Shown here: positions 51,562-60,740 of the stretch, piece after piece | How positions within the stretch are numbered: the stretch's first letter is position 1 | How the letters are laid out: every line of letters begins with the position of its first letter | Origin: CAYVFC01 sp964450715 | Lineage (GTDB): Bacteria > Myxococcota_A > Polyangia > Polyangiales > JAFGIB01 | Direction of reading: 5' to 3' | Assembly (NCBI GenBank): GCA_964450715.1 | Contig: CAYVFC010000015.1 | Span: 1 to 64,000, forward strand | DNA length: 64,000 bases | Position numbers and translations under genes: made by a program | Notes under the pieces: generated by a model | Databases searched by the model: none | What the model saw: only the letters and a program-made list of their open reading frames with translations | What the model was told of the DNA's origin: nothing

Positions 51562-54500
51562 TCAATCAAACCCCGGCGCCAGCATGGCGGCCATGCGCTC
51601 GGGGTTCTTGACCGTCTCGCGCGCGAACAGGGCGTCGGCATCGCGTACCAGGTTCTGACCCGGCTCGCCGCCGGCCATCCGGCCGAGGTGGCGGCGGGCG
51701 GCGGCGGCGTACAGCACCATGTCCGCCGCGTCGAAGCCCTCGGCAGCCACGGACAGCAGCGCCATGGCGCGCTCGGTGTCGCCGCGCTCCCTGGCCAGGG
51801 CGGCGCGGAGGAGCCGGCAGTAGGGACGCGCGCCCGGGAAGTTTTCGCGGCGGAGCTGGCGGGCGGCGCGGGCGGCGGTGCGCAGCAGCGCGCGGCGCTC
51901 TTTCGAGCTCTCCTCGTCGGCAATGCTGCGGGCGGCCAGCAAGGCGCTGGCGGCGCGGATGAACCCGATCTCCACCCGGTACAGCTGCAGCCAGAGCAGC
52001 TTGGAGCGCTTGATGGCGCTCCACTCGCGCTGCAACCGGATCCAGGGAGCGGCGTACTTGCCGGAGTAGAAATCGAGCAGGCACTCGGCCCAAATCAGGT
52101 TCATGCTTTGTATCTGGTATCCCTCGAACGACCAGTCCGCCCGGGCCTCGTTGAGATGGTGCCGGAGCGTATCTACGTCGTCGTTGACCAGCCAGGCCGC
52201 CATGCAGACGGTAGTGCGGTAGTTGGCCGCCGCGTAGATGTCGCCGCGCTGCTTGGCCTCGTCCAGCAGGCGCGGTACGCGACGGGCGAGGTCCCGCAGC
52301 CTCCCCTGGAAGAAGATCGATCCGAGGGTGAAGAGCCGTGCGGTCGACAACTCCCAGGCCACGCCGGTGCACTGCTCGCGGAAGATGCGTATGGCCCTCT
52401 CACCTGCCTCGCTCGACTCCTTCCACTCGCCTTGGCAGAACCTGGCGGCGCTGACGCAGGTCTCGGTGAGCCCGATCGCGTGCGGATACCCCGTACGCCT
52501 AGAGAGGGCGTCGGCGCGCCCGAGCAGCCGGTCGGTCCGCCGTCTCAGCCCCGCGCCCCCCAGCGCGCCGGTGGCGGCGGCCTCCACCGCCAGCGCCAGC
52601 GCCACCCGGTAGGGCTCGCCGGAACGCAGGGCCAGCAGCAGGAAGCGGGAGATGTAGGCCAGCGAGCGGACGGTATCGGTCATCACCAAGCCGATGCAGA
52701 GCGACCAGCAGGTATCCATGCGGGCCAGCTCGCGGCCCGGGATATCGGCCTGATCGCGTTCGGTAAAGGCGAAGCCGCGCAACCAGACCCTGGCCTGCCA
52801 GAAGAAAGCCGAGATCAGAGCCCCCAACGGCGTTCGGGGCAGCCGCATCCCCAGCGTGGCCAGGACCTTACGCATCAACCCGAAGCCCTCCTTGAGGTGC
52901 CCGCTGACCAGGTACTGCTCGGCCGCGCGCCGCTTGAGCGCCAGCGCCTCACCCGCCGGGGCCTGCTTGGCGGGCAGCAAGAACGCCCCCGCTGCCTCGG
53001 CCCCGCGCCCGGCATTGGCCAGCGATTCGCCGAGCTTGGACCAGAGCTTTCTGTACAGGATATCCTCGGATGCTGGTTGCAGCATGTCGATCGCCAGCCG
53101 GTAAAGATCTGCCGCGCGGCTGAAGGCCTTGACCCGGTCCGCCTGATCGGCCGTGGCTACCGCGTACCGCCCCGCCCTGTCGGGCACGCCCGCGGCGTGG
53201 AATTGCTCGAGCAGCCACTCGGCATCAGCCTTGCCGCTCTCCTCCAGCGTTTCCGCCAGCTGCAGGTGGCGCTTTCGCAGCCGTTCCGGAGCCAGATGAA
53301 GCACCGTGGTCTCGCGAATGCGGTCGTGATAGGTCTCCACCGCGTCCGCCAACGACGGGCCCCGGGTGCGGATCAGGGTGGCGGAGCGCAGGGTGGTGAA
53401 GAGGCCGTACTCGCCGGCGGCGATGCCGGCGGCGCGCAGGGCAGTCTGCTGCGAAAGCGGGCGGCCCGCTACCGATATGATCTCCAGCAGTGCTCGCGCC
53501 GGTTCCGGCAAGCCGCTGATCCGCGTATTCAGCAGGCGGGGCAGCAGGGAGTCCTTCTTGCCCTCTTTCAAGCTCTCCATTCCGCGCGTCGAGCGGGCGT
53601 AGCGAACCAGCTCTCCGATGAAGTAGGGAATCCCCTCGGACTCGCGGCAGATCGGCTCCACCAGCCCCTCGAGCTCCTGCCGCTCGTCGCCCATCAACAG
53701 CTCTACCAGGCGGCCCGATTCGGCCCTGTCGAGCGCATCGACCGGAAGCATCCAGACTTGAGTAGCGCCGCTCGCAATCCGTTTCGAGTCGAGAAGCTCG
53801 CGCAGAAAGGGGCTGCTCTGCGCCTCGTCGCGCCGGTAGCTGCCGATGAAGAGCAGCGGCGGCGGATCGGGCGGCCCCAGCAACTCCTGCAAGAGCATGG
53901 CGCTGTCGAAATCGCCCCATTGCAGGTTGTCCACGTACAACACCAGGGGCGTCCGATCGCTCATGCGGGCAAAGGTCTCCTTGAGAGCGGCAAAGCCCCG
54001 GCGGCGTACCTCAAAGGGATCGGGAACCTCGGCCGAGGGGCGGGGAGCGCTGGCCACTGCCCTCACCCGCTCCAGGGCGGGGAAGAGCCTGACCAGGGAG
54101 GAGATCTCCCTGGGCAGGACCCGCGCCGCTTCGGTCGATGCCAGGCGCCTCAGATGGCGGCTGAGAGCATCGATCAAACTATCGAACGCCTTGAAGGGAA
54201 CCGACTCGCGCTCGTAGCAGCGGCCGCTCAACACCACCGCCTTGCGCTCTCTCTCCAGCTCCCACAGGAACCGCTCGACCAGCACGGTCTTGCCGACGCC
54301 CGATACACCGTGTACGAACATCACCACGGGCTGGCCCCGGCCGATGGAGTCAAAGGCCCGACGCAGCACCGCGAGCTCATCGATCCGACCCACAAAGGGC
54401 GCCTCGTCCAGCACCGGCACCGCCTCGGGCTGTTCGCTCGAAACGCCGAGCGTCTGAACGATCTCCGGGTGACCGCATCGGTCGCCCGGCTCGCGCTGTA

Positions 54501-55326
54501 GAAGCTTCTCGCAGAGCTGCTCCAGGTCGCGGGGGATGCCCGGACGCAAGGAGGAGGGCCGGGGCGCGTCCTCGTGCGCCTTGCGAAACAGAACGCTGGG
54601 CAGATTCCCCTCGAAGGGCAGCCGGCCGGTCAGCGCCTCGAAGAGCATCACGCCAAAGGCGTACCAGTCGCTGGCTGCGGTCGCCGGGCGCGATGCGGCT
54701 TGCTCCGGCGACATATAGGCCGGGGTGCCCGAAACGCTGCCGTCGGTGATGGTCTGGCCGATCCCGCCGATCTCCTGGTCGCTGGCCAGGCCGAAGTCCA
54801 GGATCAGCACCCGACCCTCCGGGGTCACCATGACGTTGCTGGGCTTGAGATCGCGGTGAAGCTTGCCGGCATCGTGTATCGCCTTTATGCCCGCGGCCAG
54901 CTGGGCAAATGCGTAGCGCAAGCTGGATTCGTCGGGTTCTTCCCCCAGGTCGTCGAACAGCGTCCTGCCCTGCACCAAATCCATGGTGAAGAACCAGCGC
55001 TCCTGGTCGCAGTACAGCTCGTGCAGCCCCACCAGGTTGGGGTGAACCACGTCCACCAGAGCCCGGAACTCCAGCTTCAGGCGATAGATGCCGGAGGCGT
55101 CCACCTCGGACAGGATCTTGAGCGCGACGGTGGTGTCGCGCTCGGTATCCTTCACCTCGTAGACCGCGCCCATGCCGCCACGGCCCAACATCCCCTGAAC
55201 GACGAAGCGCCCGTTCAGCAGGCTCGTCCCGCTCTTCAGGTGCGTCGCTGGAGGGGAAACGCCCTCTGGAGACGTCACCGTATCCGGAGCGTCGGTGTTT
55301 TCGCCGCGCAACATCCGCCAACTCAC
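51562..55326 (-). CDS. Ser/Thr protein kinase fused to AAA ATPase and helical-repeat regulator
   Basis: Giant signalling protein of 1254 residues. Residues 40-290 are a Hanks-type kinase: glycine loop GMLGRGGMGAVYEV, Lys70 in VALKIL, HRDLKPSN (157-164), DFGLAS (177-182) and SPEQ; all catalytic residues are intact. Residues about 310-620 are an AAA-type ATPase with FVGRIDELAVL and the P-loop GVSGVGKT (340-347). The last 600 residues are helical, TPR-like. The layout matches kinase-ATPase-TPR proteins frequent in myxobacteria that sense small molecules and phosphorylate FHA partners. The start is a GTG at 55326 or an ATG at 55314. FHA proteins at 18318 and 30185 are possible clients. Confidence 0.9.
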   Translation of the reverse strand: MSWRMLRGENTDAPDTVTSPEGVSPPATHLKSGTSLLNGRFVVQGMLGRGGMGAVYEVKDTERDTTVALKILSEVDASGIYRLKLEFRALVDVVHPNLVGLHELYCDQERWFFTMDLVQGRTLFDDLGEEPDESSLRYAFAQLAAGIKAIHDAGKLHRDLKPSNVMVTPEGRVLILDFGLASDQEIGGIGQTITDGSVSGTPAYMSPEQAASRPATAASDWYAFGVMLFEALTGRLPFEGNLPSVLFRKAHEDAPRPSSLRPGIPRDLEQLCEKLLQREPGDRCGHPEIVQTLGVSSEQPEAVPVLDEAPFVGRIDELAVLRRAFDSIGRGQPVVMFVHGVSGVGKTVLVERFLWELERERKAVVLSGRCYERESVPFKAFDSLIDALSRHLRRLASTEAARVLPREISSLVRLFPALERVRAVASAPRPSAEVPDPFEVRRRGFAALKETFARMSDRTPLVLYVDNLQWGDFDSAMLLQELLGPPDPPPLLFIGSYRRDEAQSSPFLRELLDSKRIASGATQVWMLPVDALDRAESGRLVELLMGDERQELEGLVEPICRESEGIPYFIGELVRYARSTRGMESLKEGKKDSLLPRLLNTRISGLPEPARALLEIISVAGRPLSQQTALRAAGIAAGEYGLFTTLRSATLIRTRGPSLADAVETYHDRIRETTVLHLAPERLRKRHLQLAETLEESGKADAEWLLEQFHAAGVPDRAGRYAVATADQADRVKAFSRAADLYRLAIDMLQPASEDILYRKLWSKLGESLANAGRGAEAAGAFLLPAKQAPAGEALALKRRAAEQYLVSGHLKEGFGLMRKVLATLGMRLPRTPLGALISAFFWQARVWLRGFAFTERDQADIPGRELARMDTCWSLCIGLVMTDTVRSLAYISRFLLLALRSGEPYRVALALAVEAAATGALGGAGLRRRTDRLLGRADALSRRTGYPHAIGLTETCVSAARFCQGEWKESSEAGERAIRIFREQCTGVAWELSTARLFTLGSIFFQGRLRDLARRVPRLLDEAKQRGDIYAAANYRTTVCMAAWLVNDDVDTLRHHLNEARADWSFEGYQIQSMNLIWAECLLDFYSGKYAAPWIRLQREWSAIKRSKLLWLQLYRVEIGFIRAASALLAARSIADEESSKERRALLRTAARAARQLRRENFPGARPYCRLLRAALARERGDTERAMALLSVAAEGFDAADMVLYAAAARRHLGRMAGGEPGQNLVRDADALFARETVKNPERMAAMLAPGFD

Positions 55327-55800
55327 TAGAGATCGGTAATACCCGAGGTACTCGCGAGTAGCAACGCGACTCCGGCGGTAATACGGGCAACGCCCATTAA
55401 ATACCGCTTCGAGAGCGTTGATTCACCGAAGTATTCTCGAGCGCTATGAACCGGGTTACCGAACGGCAGCCTCCCATTCCGGGGACAGTTTCCGGTTTGC
55501 GAACGGAACCTTTTGCGGAAAGTGTCCGCCGGGGCCAGAGCGATGTCCCCGAAGGTAACCGCGCCCTTCCCCTGCGCGCTGATCGCCGCCCGAGCCACGC
55601 AGCCGTACCGACCGGGGACCGGCCACGGAACTCATCCCCCGTCCGGGATCTCCACCGGCAGCCTAGAGCACCGATCGGGTTGAAACGTCTTTGAGTTCGC
55701 GAGGATAGAGGGGCCAGATGCGGCTCTCGGCCCGACGAAGGAATGGTAGAGCCATTTCTAGGAGGGACGAGGCCGCAGATGGCCCCTGTAGACCGCGAAA
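55327..55800. other. Intergenic region with one arm of a 24-bp inverted repeat
   Basis: No supported gene in 474 bases upstream of the kinase. Short open frames on both strands are low-quality. The region contains the left arm (55662-55685) of the repeat described next. Confidence 0.45.
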
Positions 55801-55833
55801 TCATGGCGTTTTCAACCCGATCGGTGCTCTAGG
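55662..55833. repeat. Perfect 24-bp inverted repeat, right arm inside a coding tail
   Basis: Bases 55662-55685 are the exact reverse complement of 55810-55833. The right arm encodes the last residues (RAPIGLK) of the lipoprotein gene. The repeat probably inserted at or near the gene end, or arose by inversion. Confidence 0.6.
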
Positions 55834-56865
55834 TCGCTCGGCCGAAGACCGCTCGGCCGCTCCGGGATCGGTATCGGCCCAGCGCCTGGCCAGCGCGTAG
55901 AAGGCCAGGGCCGTCGTATGCGGTCGCCAGTCGATGTCTTGCAGGTTCTCCGGCCCGCGCGACGGCCAGGAGCCGTCTGCTTGCTGATCTCTTACCAACG
56001 CGCCGAAATCCCGCTCGGGGACCCAGTGGCAGAGTCCGGCGTGGCAGAGGACGGCCATACGTTCCACCGACAGATCGTGGATGGCGTGTCGCTCGGCGAG
56101 CTGCTCGGCCAGCAAGCGGCGCGCCAGCGACTCTCGGTACCGCTCTACCGCTGCCAAATCGAAACAAGCGCGCTCGTAGGCCATGACCAGCGACAGCAGC
56201 TGATGGGCGAGCAGGTAGCCGCTGGCCGGCTGTTCGTACATCGCTTTCCAGACGCCGCCGCGCGCCCCTTGCTCGGTGCAGGTCAGCGCGAAGCGCATGA
56301 GCGCGGCCACCTCGGGGGCCTGCGCGCGCTCGAAGCGGCTGGGAACTCTATCGACGGGCTGCACTAACGGAACGCTCGGTGCGGTCAGGGCACGAGCCGA
56401 CAACCCTCGCGCCTTCCACATCGCCCCCTCCAGGGCGTTGTCTTCTTTACGCGGATCCTTCTTCGCCGCCTTGAGCACCTCCGCTTCCACCTCGATCCGG
56501 TCCGCCCATTGTGCGTACCGCTCTCCCAGCAGCCGTGCCCCTCTACCGACCAGCCAACTCTGATCGCCTCGCAGCCTGAACCCGGCGATGACGGCGGCGG
56601 CGCGTTCGATGGATCGTGCGAGCTGTGCGCGCGTGAGCGGCGCCTCCGGATGCTCACCGCTGATGCCATCGCCGGTCGCGCTGTCGGGGCGCTCCGATTC
56701 GCCCCGTGCAACCGCTTCGCTGCGCTCGAGGACCTGTTGCTCTCGATGGACGACGGCTTCGCGCGAGCCTCTTCCACAACGCTCGCAACCGGTCGCTCCG
56801 GTGACGACGAGGATGCCCGATATAAATACGGTGAGGATTCCGATCGTTGCCCGCAAATGGATCAT
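55801..56865 (-). CDS. Lipoprotein with toroid-like helical domain
   Basis: Predicted lipoprotein of 354 residues; signal ends in GATGC (about Cys27). After a charged linker the rest is helical. The segment QQADGSWPSRGPENLQDIDW..TTALAFYALARRW near residue 290-330 resembles the repeats of prenyltransferase/squalene-cyclase toroids, but the DxDD motif of cyclases is absent. A binding role is likelier than catalysis. The last residues are encoded by a 24-bp repeat, so the natural C-terminus may have been replaced. Confidence 0.65.
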   Translation of the reverse strand: MIHLRATIGILTVFISGILVVTGATGCERCGRGSREAVVHREQQVLERSEAVARGESERPDSATGDGISGEHPEAPLTRAQLARSIERAAAVIAGFRLRGDQSWLVGRGARLLGERYAQWADRIEVEAEVLKAAKKDPRKEDNALEGAMWKARGLSARALTAPSVPLVQPVDRVPSRFERAQAPEVAALMRFALTCTEQGARGGVWKAMYEQPASGYLLAHQLLSLVMAYERACFDLAAVERYRESLARRLLAEQLAERHAIHDLSVERMAVLCHAGLCHWVPERDFGALVRDQQADGSWPSRGPENLQDIDWRPHTTALAFYALARRWADTDPGAAERSSAERPRAPIGLKTP

Positions 56866-57007
56866 GATTGCTACACCGAAGAAATTTCCGGCTACCGGTT
56901 GTAATAAATCCCTATCTATTGTATTAAACGAAGGTTATCGCGCGCGCAGGGAATTGTCTACGCGCTGAAGCCAACCAGCCACTACCCGCCGAACCAGGGA
57001 TTACGCG

Positions 57008-57865
57008 TTGAATACGGCCAGGGAAAAGGCGCCGAACGACAGCCCGGGGAAGGCTCCGCCTCCCATGGACCGGGAGTATTGGAATCGGAGTATCCGGGAC
57101 TACGACGAAGAAGTGCTCGATTCCCTGGACGCCGACCTCGGGGGCGTCATCCTGCGTCGCCTGGAAGCCTTCGCCGATCCGAATCGGCTGGCAGCGGACT
57201 TCGGCTGCGGGGTAGGCAACTACGTTCCGGCTCTCGCCAGTCGTTTCAAGCATGTATACGCCATTGACTTCGCCGCCCGACTACTGAAGAAGGCGCAACA
57301 ACGCTGCGCCGAGGCCAACGTGCAGTGGATGCAGGGCGATCTGGCCACCTCCAGCTTCCGCATGCGCCGCGCGCATTTCGGCCTCTGCCAGAACGTACTC
57401 ATCTCGCCGGAGCCGCGTAAGCGGCGCGCCATCCTGGAGAACGTCCGGCGCCACATCGTGGGCGGGGGACACCTGATGTTGCTGGTCCCCTCCACCGAGT
57501 CGGCGATCCACGCCAGCCAGATGCAGGTGGAGTGGAACCGGCGCAAGGGGCTGGAGGGGCGGGCGCTGGCCCGCGGCGTAGAGGCTCCCCGCAGCAAGCT
57601 GGAGCTGGTGGACGGGCTGTTCGGACGCGACGGGGTGCCGACCAAACACTACCTCAAGGAAGAGGCGGTCAAGATGCTGGAGGGCACGGGGTTCAAGCCT
57701 CTATCGGTCGACAAGGTAGAGTACGACTGGGAGCACGAGCTTCCGGGCGCTCCGAGCTGGATGCGCGACCCCTTCCCCTGGGACTGGCTGCTGGTGGCCA
57801 GCAAGACCGCGCGCCGGGTCTCCTCGCGCGCGCGAGCGCGACGCCGCGCACACCGCAATCGTTGA
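57008..57865 (+). CDS. Class I SAM-dependent methyltransferase
   Basis: Methyltransferase-like protein of 285 residues. The SAM-binding motif I is AADFGCGVGNYVPAL, motif II acidic YAIDFAARLL, and motif IV-like LCQNVLISPEPRKR. The start is a TTG at 57008 with AGGG upstream, or an ATG at 57065. The C-terminus is a very basic tail (RVSSRARARRRAHRNR) that could bind nucleic acid or membrane. Substrate unknown; no operon partners. Confidence 0.8.
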   Translation: MNTAREKAPNDSPGKAPPPMDREYWNRSIRDYDEEVLDSLDADLGGVILRRLEAFADPNRLAADFGCGVGNYVPALASRFKHVYAIDFAARLLKKAQQRCAEANVQWMQGDLATSSFRMRRAHFGLCQNVLISPEPRKRRAILENVRRHIVGGGHLMLLVPSTESAIHASQMQVEWNRRKGLEGRALARGVEAPRSKLELVDGLFGRDGVPTKHYLKEEAVKMLEGTGFKPLSVDKVEYDWEHELPGAPSWMRDPFPWDWLLVASKTARRVSSRARARRRAHRNR

Positions 57866-58021
57866 CCCCTGGGGCCAGGCGGCGGCCAAGGCGCCCGAAA
57901 AACCGAGCGCGCCCACAGGGCCGCCGAGGTGTGTACCAGACGTACATGACGAGGCGGCCCGAGGACGAAAGCCGGTTTTTCGGGATGGATTGGCCGTCGT
58001 CGTTTCAGAAACAAAAACCCA

Positions 58022-59746
58022 TCAAGGGAGCCAGCGCAAGCCGACGAAGACCTGGTCTACAGCATCGTACATCCCGCCCAGAGTCATGTCCGGTCCGGCA
58101 AAGGTCGAGGAGGGAGTGGGACCGCCCACGAAGAAGGCCCCCAGCTCGGCATAGAGCTCGGAAACCAGGCGCACCTCGAAGCGCGGTGCCACCAAATACG
58201 TGGGGCCGCTCATCAGCGCGCCGGCCGCCTCCAGGGTCACGGCCCCGTCCAGGGGCGACCAGGCCAGGTGCAGGGCCGCCCCGCGCAGGAAACGGTTCTG
58301 CTCCAGAAACATCCACTGCTCGTCGTCCCCAAAAGGGAGATAGAGCGAGTACTGTAGAAACGCCTCCAGGGCCGCTAGCCATTCGGTGCCGCCGATGTAT
58401 TCCGCGCGCAGACCCGCGTGCAGGAGATCGGTGTACTCGGCCAGGGGCCAGGAGTTCGGCCGGGCCGCGTACAGGGTGCGGTCCTTCAGGTAGGCCACCT
58501 CGGCGCCGAACTGCACCGGCCCCGCGTGGGTGGCGCCGTCCAGGGCGACGACGAAAAAACGGTTGTAGAAAGCCTGCACCGAAAGCGGGTCGCCGGCATA
58601 CACGTCCGGCGGGTCGGCTTCCCCCCGCTCGACTATATCGATAAGCATCTCGTAGTGGTCCTGGGTCATCACCACCGCGGGAAGCCTCTCCAGGGCCGTG
58701 CCCGCGGTCAGCGCCAGCTCGCCCGCCGGTCCGTGGGCGGTGACGCGCAGCGCGCCCTGGGGATCGCGGAGATCCGGATCGGGCACAAAGGCGGCGAAGC
58801 TGCCCTCGCTCGACCGGGAGCGGGCCGAGCGTGACAGATAGCGCTTCATCTGTTCGCGCCCGTAATCGCTGAGGGGAAGCTCGCCCTGGTGACCGACCAT
58901 GATGCTGACGAACGCATCCATGGTGGCCTGGTCCATGGGCATGAGCGCGTAGTCGGAATCGGAGTACTCCACGATATGGGGCTGGAAGAAAGGAAGGTAT
59001 ATCGCCTTCAAGGAGAGCCACTGCGCCGCGTCCCAGTCCAGGCGCAGCGCCGGTTGGGCGAACTCGGCCGCCTCGGGCAGGGTGGCCGGGCCGTTGCGCA
59101 GATCGAGCCCGTCCAGAAAGTTGCTGGCCGAGTAGACGTCGAAGCGCCCCATGCGCACGATCTGGTAGCCGGCGCGCAGGTGAAGCCCGTCGGCCACGGT
59201 GGCGTCCGCGTAGCCGGCAGTGGGCGCGACGTCCAGCAGTATCCGCTCGGCGCTGGTTTCGGCCGTGTCCTCTTTCATGGCCGACACCTGGTGGCGCGCG
59301 CGGATGCCGGCCGCGAACCGCAAGCTCTCGCTCCTGCGGACCTTCGCTTCCAGCAGCATCAGCTGGGTGGCTTCGTAGACCTCCTGGCGCTCATCTTCCC
59401 ACTGAACGTCGATGCCGAAACGCGATCGCAACACCATGCGAGCGATACCGGTAGCGCGCCCCGATCCCTCGTCGGCCCCGGTAGTCTTCTCCGAGCCGGA
59501 CGCGTGCGGCACGCCCTCGAGCTCCGGATCCATGATGATGTCGTCTTCGGACGCCGTATCGCTATCCGAACCCGAGAAGGGATCGCCGGTATCCGATGAG
59601 GGCGTCCCGGGCTGCTCGCTCTCCGCTCCGCCGGAAGGTTCCGGTTCTGCTGCACCGTCTACCGGTTCGTCCTGCGCCCGCGTCTCTCTCGCCGCTCCGG
59701 CGGAAAACAGCAGCGAGAGCAGAAAAAGCCGTAAAAACCGGGCCAT
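58022..59746 (-). CDS. Putative outer-membrane beta-barrel protein
   Basis: Exported protein of 574 residues: signal peptide ending TRAQ, an acidic Ser/Gly/Glu-rich linker of about 75 residues, then alternating beta strands rich in aromatic residues (LHLRAGYQIVRMGRFDVYSASN, EYTDLLHAGLRAEYIGG) ending in VFVGLRWLP. The segment GRFDVYSASNFLDGLDLRNG resembles the porin-like proteins that accompany LolA-like and RND transporters of lipids. It is not assigned to a family with certainty. Nearby 60734-64000 encodes an isoprenoid enzyme and a LolA-like protein, which would fit a lipid-export role. Confidence 0.65.
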   Translation of the reverse strand: MARFLRLFLLSLLFSAGAARETRAQDEPVDGAAEPEPSGGAESEQPGTPSSDTGDPFSGSDSDTASEDDIIMDPELEGVPHASGSEKTTGADEGSGRATGIARMVLRSRFGIDVQWEDERQEVYEATQLMLLEAKVRRSESLRFAAGIRARHQVSAMKEDTAETSAERILLDVAPTAGYADATVADGLHLRAGYQIVRMGRFDVYSASNFLDGLDLRNGPATLPEAAEFAQPALRLDWDAAQWLSLKAIYLPFFQPHIVEYSDSDYALMPMDQATMDAFVSIMVGHQGELPLSDYGREQMKRYLSRSARSRSSEGSFAAFVPDPDLRDPQGALRVTAHGPAGELALTAGTALERLPAVVMTQDHYEMLIDIVERGEADPPDVYAGDPLSVQAFYNRFFVVALDGATHAGPVQFGAEVAYLKDRTLYAARPNSWPLAEYTDLLHAGLRAEYIGGTEWLAALEAFLQYSLYLPFGDDEQWMFLEQNRFLRGAALHLAWSPLDGAVTLEAAGALMSGPTYLVAPRFEVRLVSELYAELGAFFVGGPTPSSTFAGPDMTLGGMYDAVDQVFVGLRWLP

Positions 59747-59858
59747 AACGCGGCAATAGTACCCCGCCCGTGTCGGAGATGTTACTTAAAAACGGTTCGA
59801 ACGGGAATCGAGCACCTCTTCCCGAGAGAAGGTTTCCCCTTCAACGCCCTGGTCGATC

Positions 59859-60740
59859 ATGCCCGACTGCAACATCTGCCTGAAGAGCAGCGGACCCGAG
59901 ATAGAGCAAGCCAGCGTCCGCTCCAACGTACGCAAGTTCCGCGAAGAGAGCTTCCGGGTCTGGCGCTGCCCGCATTGCCGTAGCATCCACGCCGCGGACC
60001 AGGTCGATCTGGACAGCTACTACCGCTACTACCCCATCCACGATCTGGAAGACACCAAGGTCGACTGGATGCTGAACGCCATGTACCGCAACCTTCTGGA
60101 TCGGCTGAAGCAGGCCGGCCTTCGACCCGAGCACCGGGTGCTCGACTACGGTTGCGGCAGCGGGGCGCTGGTCCGCTTCCTGCAGCAAGCGGGGTACCCT
60201 GACGCGGTCGGCTACGATCAGTACGGCGATCGCTTTTGCGATCCGGTAGCCCTCGGACACCTCTGCGATCTGGTCATCTCGCAGGACGTGCTGGAGCACG
60301 TCCCCGATCCCGGCGAGCACCTGCGAACGCTGAACGACCTGTGCCGGCCGGGCGGCGTGATCGCGCTCGGCACTCCCAATGCCGAGGCCATCGATCTCGG
60401 CGCACCTGAGAAGCGTATCCACACCCTGCACCAGCCATTTCACCGGCATATCTTCTCGAAGACGGCGCTACTGGAAGCGGGCGGGGCGATGGGCTGGACG
60501 CTGCTGCGCTACTACCCGACCATGTACACCAATACGCCGGTGCCCTTCGTCAACACGCGCTTCGTCTGGCACTACCTGGGCTGCTTCGACGACACGCTTG
60601 ACCTGGCCCTGGAGCCCATCCACGTAAACAGCTGGCGGCTCTGGACGCCGGTGACGCTCTTCCATGCCCTATTTGGGTCTTTAACTGCGCCCGAAACCGA
60701 TGTGATGGCGGTATTCCGGAAAACCCAGGGCGATCAGTAG
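59859..60740 (+). CDS. Class I SAM methyltransferase with zinc-ribbon N-terminus
   Basis: Methyltransferase of 293 residues. The N-terminus has two Cys pairs, CNIC (4-7) and CPHC (about 37-40), for one zinc. Then comes the SAM motif VLDYGCGSGALV and the post-motifs QDVLEHVPDPGEHL and PGGVIALGTPNAE, as in UbiG-like and sugar/lipid methyltransferases (Methyltransf_23). The 3' end overlaps the convergent isoprenoid fusion gene by seven bases. Confidence 0.87.
   Translation: MPDCNICLKSSGPEIEQASVRSNVRKFREESFRVWRCPHCRSIHAADQVDLDSYYRYYPIHDLEDTKVDWMLNAMYRNLLDRLKQAGLRPEHRVLDYGCGSGALVRFLQQAGYPDAVGYDQYGDRFCDPVALGHLCDLVISQDVLEHVPDPGEHLRTLNDLCRPGGVIALGTPNAEAIDLGAPEKRIHTLHQPFHRHIFSKTALLEAGGAMGWTLLRYYPTMYTNTPVPFVNTRFVWHYLGCFDDTLDLALEPIHVNSWRLWTPVTLFHALFGSLTAPETDVMAVFRKTQGDQ

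Noticed and set aside
55326..55598. Small minus-strand frame abutting the kinase start
   Set aside because: No ribosome-binding site, no recognisable domain and atypical composition; cannot be supported.
55446..55694. Small plus-strand frame upstream of the kinase gene
   Set aside because: No start signal or domain; it ends within the 24-bp repeat and looks incidental.
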